DNA of 64,000 nt from assembly GCF_014131735.1 (NCBI RefSeq), contig NZ_CP039121.1, positions 1,054,001 through 1,118,000 on the forward strand, in the 5' to 3' direction. Below are positions 1-7,918 of this stretch, one piece after another (position 1 is the first letter of the stretch; every line of letters begins with the position of its first letter). Source of the DNA: Lactiplantibacillus plantarum. GTDB lineage: Bacteria; Bacillota; Bacilli; Lactobacillales; Lactobacillaceae. A program made the translations under genes and the position numbers. The notes under the pieces were generated by a model that was given only the letters and a program-made list of their open reading frames with translations, had not been told where the DNA came from and searched no databases.

Positions 1-436
1 ATTTTTTAGGGAATAAATTTCCCGATGGTATGGTTCATAATTCGGAAAAAAAGAGGGGATGTCGCAGCAAGCAACTACGCTGAAATGCTGATATTATCAG
101 GGGTTTAAACGCTTTCTGCTGGCATAGTTAACTGGTGATAAATATAAATAATATTGATATTGGACACAAATTTTGACCGTTAATGAAACGCGTAAGTTGT
201 CCATAGTATACACATTTACTGATTGAATATGATACTGCCCTGTATTTATTCAAATATTAGTAATTTTATTGACGATTGTGGGGCGAATTAGTTAATATTT
301 AAATCGTAAACGAGGTTACTTGTTTAACGTTCGCATTAGTAATCAATATTAGTTATTTAACAGACTAAATTAAATTAATGATTATTGAGCTGCTAATTTG
401 TGAACAATTTGTAAATTTTCTAAGGAGGATATTAAC
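1..436. other. AT-rich leader region before the peptide array
   Basis: No credible gene is visible. The stretch begins with a GGGAA/TTCCC hairpin that may be the end of an upstream terminator. The rest is AT-rich and carries the likely promoter and a long untranslated leader for the first peptide gene. Confidence 0.5.
269..298 (+). promoter_or_regulatory. Candidate promoter of the peptide array
   Basis: TTGACG at 269-274 lies 18 bp from TAATAT at 293-298, which would give a leader of roughly 130 nt before the first ATG. This is the best sigma-A-like match in the region, but it rests on pattern alone. Confidence 0.35.
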
Positions 437-568
437 ATGAGTTTCTTCAGTGATTTACATCTCTTACCAGGGACCCACACATCATCACATACTAGTTATG
501 TCAGCAACCAACCACTTGGTACTTTCTATCAGTTTGTGTTGAACGTGATTGCCGCAATCAAAGGTTAA
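437..568 (+). CDS. Small tandem-paralogue peptide 1 (43 aa, YVSNQPLG type)
   Basis: A 43-codon gene with a strong SD (AAGGAGG, 9 nt before ATG). It starts MSFFSDLHLLPGTHTSS, which is near-identical in all nine copies, followed by the variant middle YVSNQPLGTFYQ shared only with copy 8. The end FVLNVIAAIKG is hydrophobic with a lysine. There is no signal peptide and no double-glycine leader. I do not recognise the family. A leaderless membrane-active peptide or a signalling peptide are both possible. Confidence 0.85.
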   Translation: MSFFSDLHLLPGTHTSSHTSYVSNQPLGTFYQFVLNVIAAIKG

Positions 569-739
569 GCGTTGCTAGAGACGGGTGTTAGGGAATTCAA
601 TGATTAATTAGTTGAATTTTCTAACTGTTTAATCAAGTTTGTCGGAATTTAATTTGTTTTCCAAACTCTCAAGTCTTGCCATACAAGTGGCTAGGCTTGG
701 GGATTTAACCATTAACTAACTTAAAAGGAGGAGTTATTC
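569..739 (+). other. Spacer with two hairpins between peptide genes 1 and 2
   Basis: Two imperfect hairpins are visible. One pairs TTAGGGAATTCAA with TTGAATTTTCTAA around 588-625. The other pairs CAAG/GCCA with TGGC/CTTG around 669-695. Neither has a clear U-run, so they look more like processing or attenuation structures than full terminators. Confidence 0.4.
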
Positions 740-883
740 ATGAGTTTCTTTACTGATTTGCACTTCTTACCGGGAACCCACACGTCATCATACACATCAA
801 GTGTTTCAAATGACATCTTCGGTGGCTTCCACAGCTTCATCTTAAACTTGATTCCTGCAATCAAGAGTTTGTTCAGCAAATAA
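740..883 (+). CDS. Small tandem-paralogue peptide 2 (47 aa, longer C-terminus)
   Basis: SD AAAAGGAGGAG precedes the ATG. It shares the MSFF(T)DLHFLPGTHTSS start and has the common SVSNDIFGGFHS middle. The C-terminus is IPAIKSLFSK instead of AAFKK, adding four residues and an extra lysine. It is one of two 47-residue forms; the other is copy 6. Function unknown. The C-terminal half would form a cationic, hydrophobic helix. Confidence 0.85.
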   Translation: MSFFTDLHFLPGTHTSSYTSSVSNDIFGGFHSFILNLIPAIKSLFSK

Positions 884-913
884 TCATAGTTAATTTTATA
901 GGAGGATTTCAAC

Positions 914-1045
914 ATGAGTTTCTTTAACGATTTCCACGTATTACCAGGTACGCATACGTCATCATACACATCAAGTGTTTCAAACGATATCTTCGGTGGT
1001 TTCCACAGCTTCGTCTTGAACTTGATTGCTGCATTCAAAAAGTAA
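914..1045 (+). CDS. Small tandem-paralogue peptide 3 (43 aa, FKK end)
   Basis: SD AGGAGG precedes the ATG. The protein is identical in sequence to copies 4 and 5: MSFFNDFHVLPGTHTSS, then SVSNDIFGGFHS, then FVLNLIAAFKK. It is the first of three genes whose start codons are exactly 164 bp apart. This uniformity points to recent tandem duplication. Function unknown. Confidence 0.85.
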   Translation: MSFFNDFHVLPGTHTSSYTSSVSNDIFGGFHSFVLNLIAAFKK

Positions 1046-1077
1046 TTTAGTCAAACAATCATAGGAGGATTTACATT

Positions 1078-1209
1078 ATGAGTTTCTTTAACGATTTCCA
1101 CGTATTACCAGGTACACATACGTCATCATACACATCAAGTGTTTCAAACGATATCTTTGGTGGCTTCCACAGCTTCGTCTTGAACTTGATCGCTGCATTC
1201 AAAAAGTAA
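1078..1209 (+). CDS. Small tandem-paralogue peptide 4 (43 aa, FKK end)
   Basis: Same encoded peptide as copies 3 and 5, with only synonymous differences such as ACA for ACG and ATC for ATT. SD AGGAGG lies about 8 nt before the ATG. The synonymous-only variation suggests that the protein sequence is selected and expressed. Confidence 0.85.
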   Translation: MSFFNDFHVLPGTHTSSYTSSVSNDIFGGFHSFVLNLIAAFKK

Positions 1210-1241
1210 TTTAGTCAAACAATTATAGGAGGATTTACATT

Positions 1242-1373
1242 ATGAGTTTCTTTAACGATTTCCACGTATTACCAGGTACGCATACGTCATCATACACATC
1301 AAGTGTTTCAAACGACATCTTCGGTGGTTTCCATAGCTTCGTCTTGAACTTGATTGCTGCATTCAAAAAGTAA
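1242..1373 (+). CDS. Small tandem-paralogue peptide 5 (43 aa, FKK end)
   Basis: Third identical-protein copy (MSFFNDFHVL start, IAAFKK end) with its own AGGAGG ribosome binding site. It lies in the exact 164-bp tandem block. Function unknown. Confidence 0.85.
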   Translation: MSFFNDFHVLPGTHTSSYTSSVSNDIFGGFHSFVLNLIAAFKK

Positions 1374-1405
1374 TTTAGTCAAACAATCATAGGAGGATTT
1401 ACATT

Positions 1406-1549
1406 ATGAGTTTCTTTAACGATTTCCATGTATTACCAGGTACACATACGTCATCATACACATCAAGTGTTTCAAACGACATTTTCGGTGGTTTCCATAG
1501 CTTTATCTTAAACTTGATTCCTGCAATCAAGAGCTTATTCAGCAAGTAA
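1406..1549 (+). CDS. Small tandem-paralogue peptide 6 (47 aa, longer C-terminus)
   Basis: The front is the same as copies 3-5, but the C-terminus is IPAIKSLFSK as in copy 2. This looks like a recombinant between array members. SD AGGAGG precedes the ATG. Function unknown. Confidence 0.85.
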   Translation: MSFFNDFHVLPGTHTSSYTSSVSNDIFGGFHSFILNLIPAIKSLFSK

Positions 1550-1580
1550 TCAAAACTAATCTTTTAGGAGGATTTATATT

Positions 1581-1712
1581 ATGAGTTTCTTTAACGATTT
1601 TCACGTATTACCAGGTACGCATACGTCATCATACACATCAAGTGTTTCAAATGATATCTTTGGTGGCTTGCACAGCTTCATCTTGAACGTTATTAAAGCG
1701 ATCAAGGGATAA
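1581..1712 (+). CDS. Small tandem-paralogue peptide 7 (43 aa, IKAIKG end)
   Basis: Shares the MSFFNDFHVLPGTHTSS front and SVSNDIFGG middle, then reads LHSFILNVIKAIKG. SD AGGAGG precedes the ATG. The C-terminal helix region is the most variable part of the family in charge (one to three lysines) while staying hydrophobic. Confidence 0.85.
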   Translation: MSFFNDFHVLPGTHTSSYTSSVSNDIFGGLHSFILNVIKAIKG

Positions 1713-1729
1713 TCTATTTCGATAAACTA

Positions 1730-1751
1730 ATTAATTAATATATTAATTAAT
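1730..1751. repeat. Perfect 22-bp AT palindrome
   Basis: ATTAATTAATA is followed directly by its reverse complement TATTAATTAAT, in the spacer before peptide gene 8. It could be a regulator site or a transcript hairpin; no function is shown. Confidence 0.6.
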
Positions 1752-1790
1752 GTCTTGATATTATTTAGATAATGAGGGAGGATATACATT

Positions 1791-1922
1791 ATGAGTTTCT
1801 TTTCAGATTTACACTTTTTACCAGGTACGCATACTTCATCACACACCAGCTACGTTAGCAACCAACCACTTGGTACTTTCTACCAATTCGTATTGAACGT
1901 AATTGCTGCATTCAAAGGCTAA
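1791..1922 (+). CDS. Small tandem-paralogue peptide 8 (43 aa, YVSNQPLG type)
   Basis: Second member of the YVSNQPLGTFYQ subtype (with copy 1), ending FVLNVIAAFKG. SD GGGAGGA precedes the ATG. The subtype change falls at residues 18-32, while residues 1-17 and the helix are kept. This argues for two functional classes in one array. Confidence 0.85.
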   Translation: MSFFSDLHFLPGTHTSSHTSYVSNQPLGTFYQFVLNVIAAFKG

Positions 1923-1951
1923 TTAATTAACAATTAAAGGGGATTAATCTC

Positions 1952-2083
1952 ATGAGTTTTTTCAATGATTTTCATATTTTACCAGGTACACACACATCAT
2001 CATATACATCAAGTGTTTCCAACGACATCTTTGGTGGATTACACAGTTTTATCTTAAACGTAATTGCCGCATTCAAGGGCTAA
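1952..2083 (+). CDS. Small tandem-paralogue peptide 9 (43 aa, FKG end)
   Basis: Last copy, of the SVSNDIFGG type, ending LHSFILNVIAAFKG. The SD (AAAGGGGA) is weaker than in the other copies. A terminator follows 75 nt downstream, so the array probably forms its own transcription unit. Confidence 0.85.
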   Translation: MSFFNDFHILPGTHTSSYTSSVSNDIFGGLHSFILNVIAAFKG

Positions 2084-2157
2084 TTCGTTAAATATAACTG
2101 AAATGCCAACAAAATCGTTATGGTGTTATTAAGCACGACACGATAAGCACGACTAAG

Positions 2158-2195
2158 ATGATGGGCTGGCAAGCGATTTGTCGCCCATCATTTTA
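2158..2195 (+). terminator. Terminator after the peptide array
   Basis: ATGATGGGC (2158-2166) pairs perfectly with GCCCATCAT (2183-2191) and is followed by Ts. It separates the array from the adhesin gene. Confidence 0.75.
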
Positions 2196-2236
2196 CATAA
2201 ATGCAGAAAATCGTGGGTGCTCGGGGAGGATTCCAT

Positions 2237-4957
2237 ATGTCAAAAGATAATCAAAAAATGACCGGTGATTCGGTTTATCGGGTAAAGATGTATAAAGATG
2301 GCAAGCGTTGGGTTTATGCCGGCGCAACCACGTTAGCTTTGGCTGCAGGTTTAGTATTTGCCAACGTTAATGCTTCTGCTGATACTGCTGCTAGCTCAGA
2401 CGCAACCACGGAACAAGTTTCTAGTGCTGCCAGCTCTGCTGCAACTAGTTCAACGGCGACTTCATCAGCTGCTACGGATGCCAGTTCTGCATCTTCAACT
2501 GCAACTTCAACGTCAAGTACGGCTAGCTCAACTGCTACTACTTCAAGTAGTGCTGCCAGCTCGACTGCTTCTTCAGCTGCTACGTCAACAACGAGTGCGG
2601 CTAGTTCTTCAGCTGCAACTGTCAGTGCGACTACACCAGCAAGCAGTGATGCGACATCGACTTCAACGGCAACTGTTGCAGCAACGGCTGCTAAGGCATC
2701 AGTTGCAACACCAGCTTCTGCTGCAGCAACGGCAACCACAACTGCTACGACCACGGCTGCGACTACAGCCCCAACAGTAACGGCACCAGCTTCTGAAGCT
2801 GCTAATCAAACTGCTGCTGGCTCAGTTGACGCTGGAACATTGACGAGTGCTACTCAGTCGGGTGGTTCGGGCAACTTACAAGACCAAGCACAATACATTC
2901 AGGAAAATGTTGATGGCACGAACATCAAAGTTACTGCCGGGCATACGTACGCAGTTGCCATCCGGTTAACCAAGAGCCAAGCGCTTGATTGGGCTAATGC
3001 TTCTGGTCAAGTTTCAATTGCGCCAAATGGTTCCAACAGTAATGGCACTTGGACTGCCGTTGAATACGCAACTGAATCCGGTAAGGAATACAGTTACGCA
3101 GCTGGTGCTTCAACTGCCACTGTGGACATCACGAAGCTAACTGATGCTGATAGTTATGTCACTGTTCTCTATACTTTCAAAGCTAACGACGACGCGACGA
3201 CGGGTAGCCGGGCTGCATATTTGGAATTTACAGGGACTACCTCAGTTAATAAGTTATCAACTAATACTAACAACACTGATGCCAATCAGCAGATTGAGGC
3301 TTGGAGCTATGCAACCCAAGTAATGGATACTTCTGTTGCCGCTGGTACGGTCGTTGTCCATTACGTTGATGAAAACGGCAATAAGATTGCGGATGACACG
3401 ACTGTTCAAGGCGATGTTGACAATACTTACACCGTTACACCTGCTACTTTCAGTAATTACACGTTAGATACGACTAAGTCCAGTGCTTTGACTGGAACAG
3501 TTGCCGCTGACACTACTGATTCTGATGGTAATGTGACGGCTGCTGGTACTGAATTGACGTTAGTCTACTCACAAAATACCGAAGCTTCAAACTTGACTGT
3601 TAACTACGTTGATGCTGATGGCAATACGATCTTACCTTCTAAGACTTATACAGAAGGTGCTGATGGTACTGCAGCTGAAGTTGGCGGTGCTTACAGTGTA
3701 AATGCCGCTTCGATTGACGGTTATACCTTAACGGGTGATGCAACCCAAACTGGGACTTTTGTTTCTGGTGGTAACACGGTTACCTTCACTTATACGAAGG
3801 ATGCAGCCCCAGTTGAACAATCAACGGTTACGGTAAACTACGTTGATGCTGATGGTAACACGATCAAGGCCGCTACGACCCAAACTTTGGATAACGGCTC
3901 AACTTATACGGTTGAAACGCCAACGATCGATGGTTACACTTACAAGTCAGCTGATGCCGCTTTGACTGGTACGGTTGATGGTAATAAGACGATTACCTTA
4001 ACTTACACCAAGGATTCAACGACACCAGTTGAAAATAAAGCTAACTTGACGATCAATTATGTTGACGCTGATGGTAACACCATCAAAGCATCCAGCGTAA
4101 CTGAATATATCGTTGGTCAAGCTTACACGGTTGGTCAACCAGAAATTGCTGGTTACACTTATGACCATGCCACTGGTGATGCCATTGCCGGAACGATTGC
4201 CTACAACGGTAACACAGTTACCCTTGTTTACACGAAGAACGGTGGCACTACTCCAACTGAACAAACTAAGACGATCACAGTTAACTATGTTGACGCAGAT
4301 GGTAATACGATCAAGAGTGCGACGACCACAACTTACAAAGTTGGGGACACTTACACGGTCGCAACACCTTCAATCGATGGTTACACTTACAAGTCAGCTG
4401 ATGGTGCTTTGAGTGGTACGGTGGCTGATGACGCGACGATCACCTTAACTTATGCTAAGAATGATAACGGCGGCTCAACGACTGCACCTACCACCGCACC
4501 TGGTACCGGTGACAATGGTAATAACGGTGGTGGCACGACGACAACCGCACCTACGACTGCACCTGGCACTGGTGACAACGTCAACGGTGGCGGTACTGGT
4601 ACAACTACAACTGCTCCTGTTACGACGCCAAGTGACGATACTGTTGATAATGGTAATGGTTCATCAAACAACGGTTCATCAACGACGACTTCAACGGCAC
4701 CAGCAACCACGGTTTCTGATGATGAAGTAACGCCAACGACGACGGCTACTACTAACAATGGGACTAGTGGGGTTGTTCCTGCATCAGCCTCATTGAAGCC
4801 AGTAGTTACGACTAAGACGACGACTTCAGACGCAAAGACGTTACCACAAACGGATGAAGACGAAAACGGGACTGCCTTGGCTGTCTTGGGTCTTTCAACC
4901 TTATTGATGGGTTCAGCGCTATACTTTGGCGTTTCTCGTCGGAAGCATGAAGCATAA
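2237..4957 (+). CDS. MucBP-repeat, LPQTD-anchored surface adhesin with KxYKxGKxW signal
   Basis: A 906-residue cell-wall protein. The start is the ATG at 2237, which has GGGGAGGA before it; an upstream in-frame ATG at 2201 lacks one. Residues 17-25 fit the KxYKxGKxW signal motif (KMYKDGKRW), followed by a hydrophobic stretch and a NASADT cleavage region. Next come a Ser/Ala/Thr-rich tract to about residue 200, a unique domain to 370, five MucBP-like repeats at about 371-770 (each with YVDADGN or YVDENGN), a Thr/Pro/Gly stalk and LPQTD near 869 with a hydrophobic, basic tail. Such proteins are sortase-anchored and bind mucus. The Ser/Thr tract may be glycosylated. Confidence 0.9.
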   Translation: MSKDNQKMTGDSVYRVKMYKDGKRWVYAGATTLALAAGLVFANVNASADTAASSDATTEQVSSAASSAATSSTATSSAATDASSASSTATSTSSTASSTATTSSSAASSTASSAATSTTSAASSSAATVSATTPASSDATSTSTATVAATAAKASVATPASAAATATTTATTTAATTAPTVTAPASEAANQTAAGSVDAGTLTSATQSGGSGNLQDQAQYIQENVDGTNIKVTAGHTYAVAIRLTKSQALDWANASGQVSIAPNGSNSNGTWTAVEYATESGKEYSYAAGASTATVDITKLTDADSYVTVLYTFKANDDATTGSRAAYLEFTGTTSVNKLSTNTNNTDANQQIEAWSYATQVMDTSVAAGTVVVHYVDENGNKIADDTTVQGDVDNTYTVTPATFSNYTLDTTKSSALTGTVAADTTDSDGNVTAAGTELTLVYSQNTEASNLTVNYVDADGNTILPSKTYTEGADGTAAEVGGAYSVNAASIDGYTLTGDATQTGTFVSGGNTVTFTYTKDAAPVEQSTVTVNYVDADGNTIKAATTQTLDNGSTYTVETPTIDGYTYKSADAALTGTVDGNKTITLTYTKDSTTPVENKANLTINYVDADGNTIKASSVTEYIVGQAYTVGQPEIAGYTYDHATGDAIAGTIAYNGNTVTLVYTKNGGTTPTEQTKTITVNYVDADGNTIKSATTTTYKVGDTYTVATPSIDGYTYKSADGALSGTVADDATITLTYAKNDNGGSTTAPTTAPGTGDNGNNGGGTTTTAPTTAPGTGDNVNGGGTGTTTTAPVTTPSDDTVDNGNGSSNNGSSTTTSTAPATTVSDDEVTPTTTATTNNGTSGVVPASASLKPVVTTKTTTSDAKTLPQTDEDENGTALAVLGLSTLLMGSALYFGVSRRKHEA

Positions 4958-4990
4958 TAATTAGAATAGCTTGATTATTTGCTGAACGGA

Positions 4991-5020
4991 TAGAAAGGTC
5001 AGCGATGACCTTTCTACTCT
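4991..5020 (+). terminator. Hairpin between adhesin and coiled-coil gene
   Basis: TAGAAAGGTC (4991-5000) pairs perfectly with GACCTTTCTA (5007-5016), loop AGCGAT, then CTCTTT. It is a strong stem with a weak U-run, so read-through into the next gene is likely. Confidence 0.6.
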
Positions 5021-5056
5021 TTGAGCAAACAATCAAGTTTATGGAGGAGTTGCATT

Positions 5057-7033
5057 ATGAAGATGTTCAATAAAAAGCGCAGAGATAAGAATGAGGATTA
5101 CCGTAATCATTCTGAGCGTGCAACGGCGACTTCAACCGTTGCTGCTCAAAAGCCAAAACCAAAGGCGACTCAAAGTAGTACGACCCCCAATGTGCGGTCA
5201 TCTGCTGGTGTCCGGCCAACTAGTAGCAGCGTGACTGCTTCAACTAGTGCCCCAGTTAAGGGCCAAAACCGGGTCAACCAACGGCGTGCTACCCAAACAG
5301 CAGCCAAAAACAGTGTGGCCATTGAACGCGAAATGGCTGACTTAAACAAGCAATACCAAACTTTACGTGGGGAGCTTAAGGTCCAATTAGTTCAGGATCG
5401 TAAGCACGAAAAGCAACAGTATGAAACTTTAGTTGCCGAACAGTTAAACTTAGAACAACAGTTAAAGGACGCTAAGGTTACTCTGTCTAAACAGGACAAA
5501 GTCGTTAACACGAACGATAGCGAACGGCAGGGAATGGTCAAGACCATCAATGCTGCTCAAAAACGTTATGATGATGCTAAGAAAGCTCTTGCTAAGAGCG
5601 ATCAAACCATCAAATCGTTGGAAAAGAAGATTACGCAGTCTGAACAATCATTAGCTGATTTGAAGCAAAATGAAGCTGATATGCGTAAAGCAATTCAGGG
5701 CGAACAGGATCTTAAGAAGTTATTCGTGTTGATGAAGCAACAGGAGAAGCAAGCACAGGATCTGTATCAAAAGAGTGACGCAATCAACAGTGAACTCGTG
5801 AAACTCCAGAAGCGTGAACAGACTGAAACCCGTGAACGTTCGCGGAAGGAACACGCGATTACGAGTGCGGAAAAAGACTTACATACCGCTCAAGATGCGT
5901 TAGTTGCTTATGATCGTAAGAAGAAGAGTGCTCAAGACGAACAAGAACGTTCACTCAACTTGATTAATCAGAAAATCAATCGATTACAACATGATTATGA
6001 TCAAAATGCCACGATTGTTAAGGGGCTCCAACAAAAGATTGAAAGCATTGATGCCAAGTTAAAATCGGATTACGGGACGACTCACTTAGTATCGCCCGTC
6101 GAATTTGACCAGTCTGCAAAGTACTTCTTGTTCAGCACCGATCTGATTCAATCATTGTCTGGTGATGAAAAGGCTTCGATGGAAATGATCATGGGCTTAT
6201 TGAAGAGTGAAGTTAAGGATAAAGCTAATGTTATTACGGTTAACTATAATGACAGCTTGCCAGAAATTTGGAACAGTTACCAATCAGCTGGCTTAGTTGA
6301 TAAACGAACTGGCTTGTACAACATGTACTACACGATTCAGGCAAAGGTACCGGGTGCCGTTGCGAAGACTAAACCAGAATTACCTGATAATCCTGCATGG
6401 CAATATAAGCGCAATGCTGATAAGCAGATTGTGTCAATTGCCGATGATGGCGGTAACCCAATTATGACGTTGAAGTACCGTAAGAATGGTGCCATTTGGT
6501 ACATGACTTACTTCAATGGGTCATTAGCAACTCGTCGGGATGTGTACGATGCTGCCGGGTTCTTGTCAGTCACTCAGTACCTTGACCGGACGAATAACTC
6601 ACAAGTGACACTAGAAAACTTCTATCGTCCAGACCACTCTTTAGCAATGGTCAAGCAATATGGTAGTAACCACGAATTATCAATTCAATTAGTGAATAAG
6701 GAAGAAGCCATCACGAATGTCTTCCATTCTGAAGCACAATTATTGAACTGGTGGTTGGCATCAGTCTTACAACAACAAAACAGTGTGTTGGTTATGGGAG
6801 TTAACGCCCCATTGTTCGACCAATGCTTACAAGCAACGAATGATAATTTCCATCTCTTACCAATCGTCTCTGCTGATGATTTGGATAATCAACACGTCCA
6901 AGATATTATCAACGGAAAGAGTAAGTTGTCGAGCTTAGTTGTAACGGATCGTGATGTTCAGACTGCGATTGAGAAACAAATGACACGTGATCTTGAAATC
7001 ACCGTTATGCCAGCTGCAGAAGTCCGTGCGTAA
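5057..7033 (+). CDS. Coiled-coil protein with glycosyltransferase-like beta-repeat domain
   Basis: A 658-residue protein; the ATG at 5057 is preferred because of GGAGG 7 nt upstream. Residues 1-75 are basic and Ser/Thr-rich, and about 90-335 are a long Lys/Glu/Gln coiled coil. The C-terminal third has repeated strands such as LKYRKNGAIWYMTYFNG and RRDVYDAAGFLSVTQYLD, which resemble the beta-meander of GtfA/GtfB or TagE-type glycosyltransferases. No complete catalytic GT-B domain is visible after it. It sits behind a Ser-rich adhesin, so a role in adhesin glycosylation or secretion is plausible but inferred. No signal peptide. Confidence 0.6.
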   Translation: MKMFNKKRRDKNEDYRNHSERATATSTVAAQKPKPKATQSSTTPNVRSSAGVRPTSSSVTASTSAPVKGQNRVNQRRATQTAAKNSVAIEREMADLNKQYQTLRGELKVQLVQDRKHEKQQYETLVAEQLNLEQQLKDAKVTLSKQDKVVNTNDSERQGMVKTINAAQKRYDDAKKALAKSDQTIKSLEKKITQSEQSLADLKQNEADMRKAIQGEQDLKKLFVLMKQQEKQAQDLYQKSDAINSELVKLQKREQTETRERSRKEHAITSAEKDLHTAQDALVAYDRKKKSAQDEQERSLNLINQKINRLQHDYDQNATIVKGLQQKIESIDAKLKSDYGTTHLVSPVEFDQSAKYFLFSTDLIQSLSGDEKASMEMIMGLLKSEVKDKANVITVNYNDSLPEIWNSYQSAGLVDKRTGLYNMYYTIQAKVPGAVAKTKPELPDNPAWQYKRNADKQIVSIADDGGNPIMTLKYRKNGAIWYMTYFNGSLATRRDVYDAAGFLSVTQYLDRTNNSQVTLENFYRPDHSLAMVKQYGSNHELSIQLVNKEEAITNVFHSEAQLLNWWLASVLQQQNSVLVMGVNAPLFDQCLQATNDNFHLLPIVSADDLDNQHVQDIINGKSKLSSLVVTDRDVQTAIEKQMTRDLEITVMPAAEVRA

Positions 7034-7087
7034 TCACGGGGTTGTTGATGATGCCTTGAACGTGACGCATGAATGGGGTTTTAAATA

Positions 7088-7573
7088 ATGATGAAGACTA
7101 ATACTAAGAAGGCCAAGTACGACGATGCGGAATTGTTCGAAAAAGTCTTAGTGGGCATGTCATGGCTTGAAAGCCATCTTCGCGAGATTATTCAAACGAT
7201 GGTGACTGATGCGGACGTGTCGTTCGAACAGTTCTTGATTCTCTACTATCTTGACCATAGCACTGATCACCGGATTACGGTGAAAGAGCTAGCCGCTGAC
7301 CGCCACGTCTCTTCTTCAGCGATTTCAAGGAAACTGACCTACTTGATCAACAATGACTTGATTGTGTTGAACATCGATCCTTATGATCGTCGGTACCGTT
7401 ATCTAACGTTGACCGCCAAAGGTGAGAAGTTAGCACGGGTCATTGAAAAAGTTAACGAAGAACGCCTTGGCAAGTTCCTCGACGAATTTGGCCGGATTCG
7501 AACCTCTGAATTAACTGATGAGCTTCGGATGGTCAGCAAAGTTTTAGTGGATACCAAGGAAATTAAAGGCTAG
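7088..7573 (+). CDS. MarR-family transcriptional regulator
   Basis: 161 residues with the MarR layout: dimer helix, winged helix-turn-helix around residues 70-95 (VKELAADRHVSSSAISRKL) and a wing with DPYDRRYRYLTLT. The SD is weak (TGGGG, far from the start). It lies 54 nt behind the coiled-coil gene and ends at a strong terminator, so it probably belongs to the adhesin operon and may control it or the peptide array. Confidence 0.85.
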   Translation: MMKTNTKKAKYDDAELFEKVLVGMSWLESHLREIIQTMVTDADVSFEQFLILYYLDHSTDHRITVKELAADRHVSSSAISRKLTYLINNDLIVLNIDPYDRRYRYLTLTAKGEKLARVIEKVNEERLGKFLDEFGRIRTSELTDELRMVSKVLVDTKEIKG

Positions 7574-7575
7574 TA

Positions 7576-7617
7576 AAAAAGAGTCATTCAACTTGTATAA
7601 GCTGAATGACTCTTTTT
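7576..7617. terminator. Strong bidirectional terminator
   Basis: AAAAAGAGTCATTCA (7576-7590) pairs perfectly with TGAATGACTCTTTTT (7603-7617). It serves both the MarR gene and the convergent minus-strand gene. Confidence 0.9.
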
Positions 7618-7621
7618 AGTG

Positions 7622-7894
7622 TTAAATATTGATCGCTAATGAGAACAAGATAAAACCACCAAGTAACATGGCAAGAATCGCCACGACCACCCACAGCACT
7701 TGACGGACGTTGTGCCGCACGCGTCGCTCAACATGGCTCTTTGATTGAAGATGCTCATGTTGGGCATTAAATAGCGAAGCATTCGTGTCTTTGACCCAAT
7801 CAGCACCATGCTGACCATAGTAGGGGTTGGTGTTATGATTGAGCGAGTGGGGGACCCGGCCATTTGATTTGGTTAACGGTTGATAGCGCCGCAT
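7622..7894 (-). CDS. Small C-terminally anchored membrane protein (90 aa)
   Basis: The N-terminal 60 residues are polar (NPYYGQHGADW) and one hydrophobic segment at about residues 66-88 (VLWVVVAILAMLLGGFILF) ends the protein, so it is predicted to be tail-anchored. AAGAGGATTACG precedes the ATG. Family not recognised. Confidence 0.7.
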   Translation of the reverse strand: MRRYQPLTKSNGRVPHSLNHNTNPYYGQHGADWVKDTNASLFNAQHEHLQSKSHVERRVRHNVRQVLWVVVAILAMLLGGFILFSLAINI

Positions 7895-7918
7895 CGTAAT
7901 CCTCTTTTCAACGGTTGT

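Larger units (their letters stand above)
914..1405 (+). repeat. Three 164-bp tandem gene-plus-spacer units
   Basis: Start codons at 914, 1078, 1242 and 1406 are exactly 164 bp apart. Coding sequence and the spacer (TTTAGTCAAACAATCATAGG and SD) are nearly identical, with only a few silent changes. The fourth start (1406) begins a unit that switches to the long C-terminus. Confidence 0.9.

Noticed and set aside
437-2083. Peptide array as class II bacteriocins with double-glycine leaders
   Set aside because: No GG or GA processing site follows a typical leader, and no accessory ABC transporter, immunity or histidine kinase gene lies in the window.
1-2200. CRISPR-like reading of the repeats at 740-2083
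   Set aside because: The repeats are protein-coding units with SDs and stops. Repeat and spacer lengths do not fit CRISPR, and no cas genes are present.
2314-2754. Long open frames antisense or out of frame with the adhesin's Ser/Ala/Thr tract
   Set aside because: Low-complexity GCT/ACT/TCA codon runs keep the other frames open. They have no SD and their composition (Ala/Val or Leu/Gln/Arg only) is artefactual.
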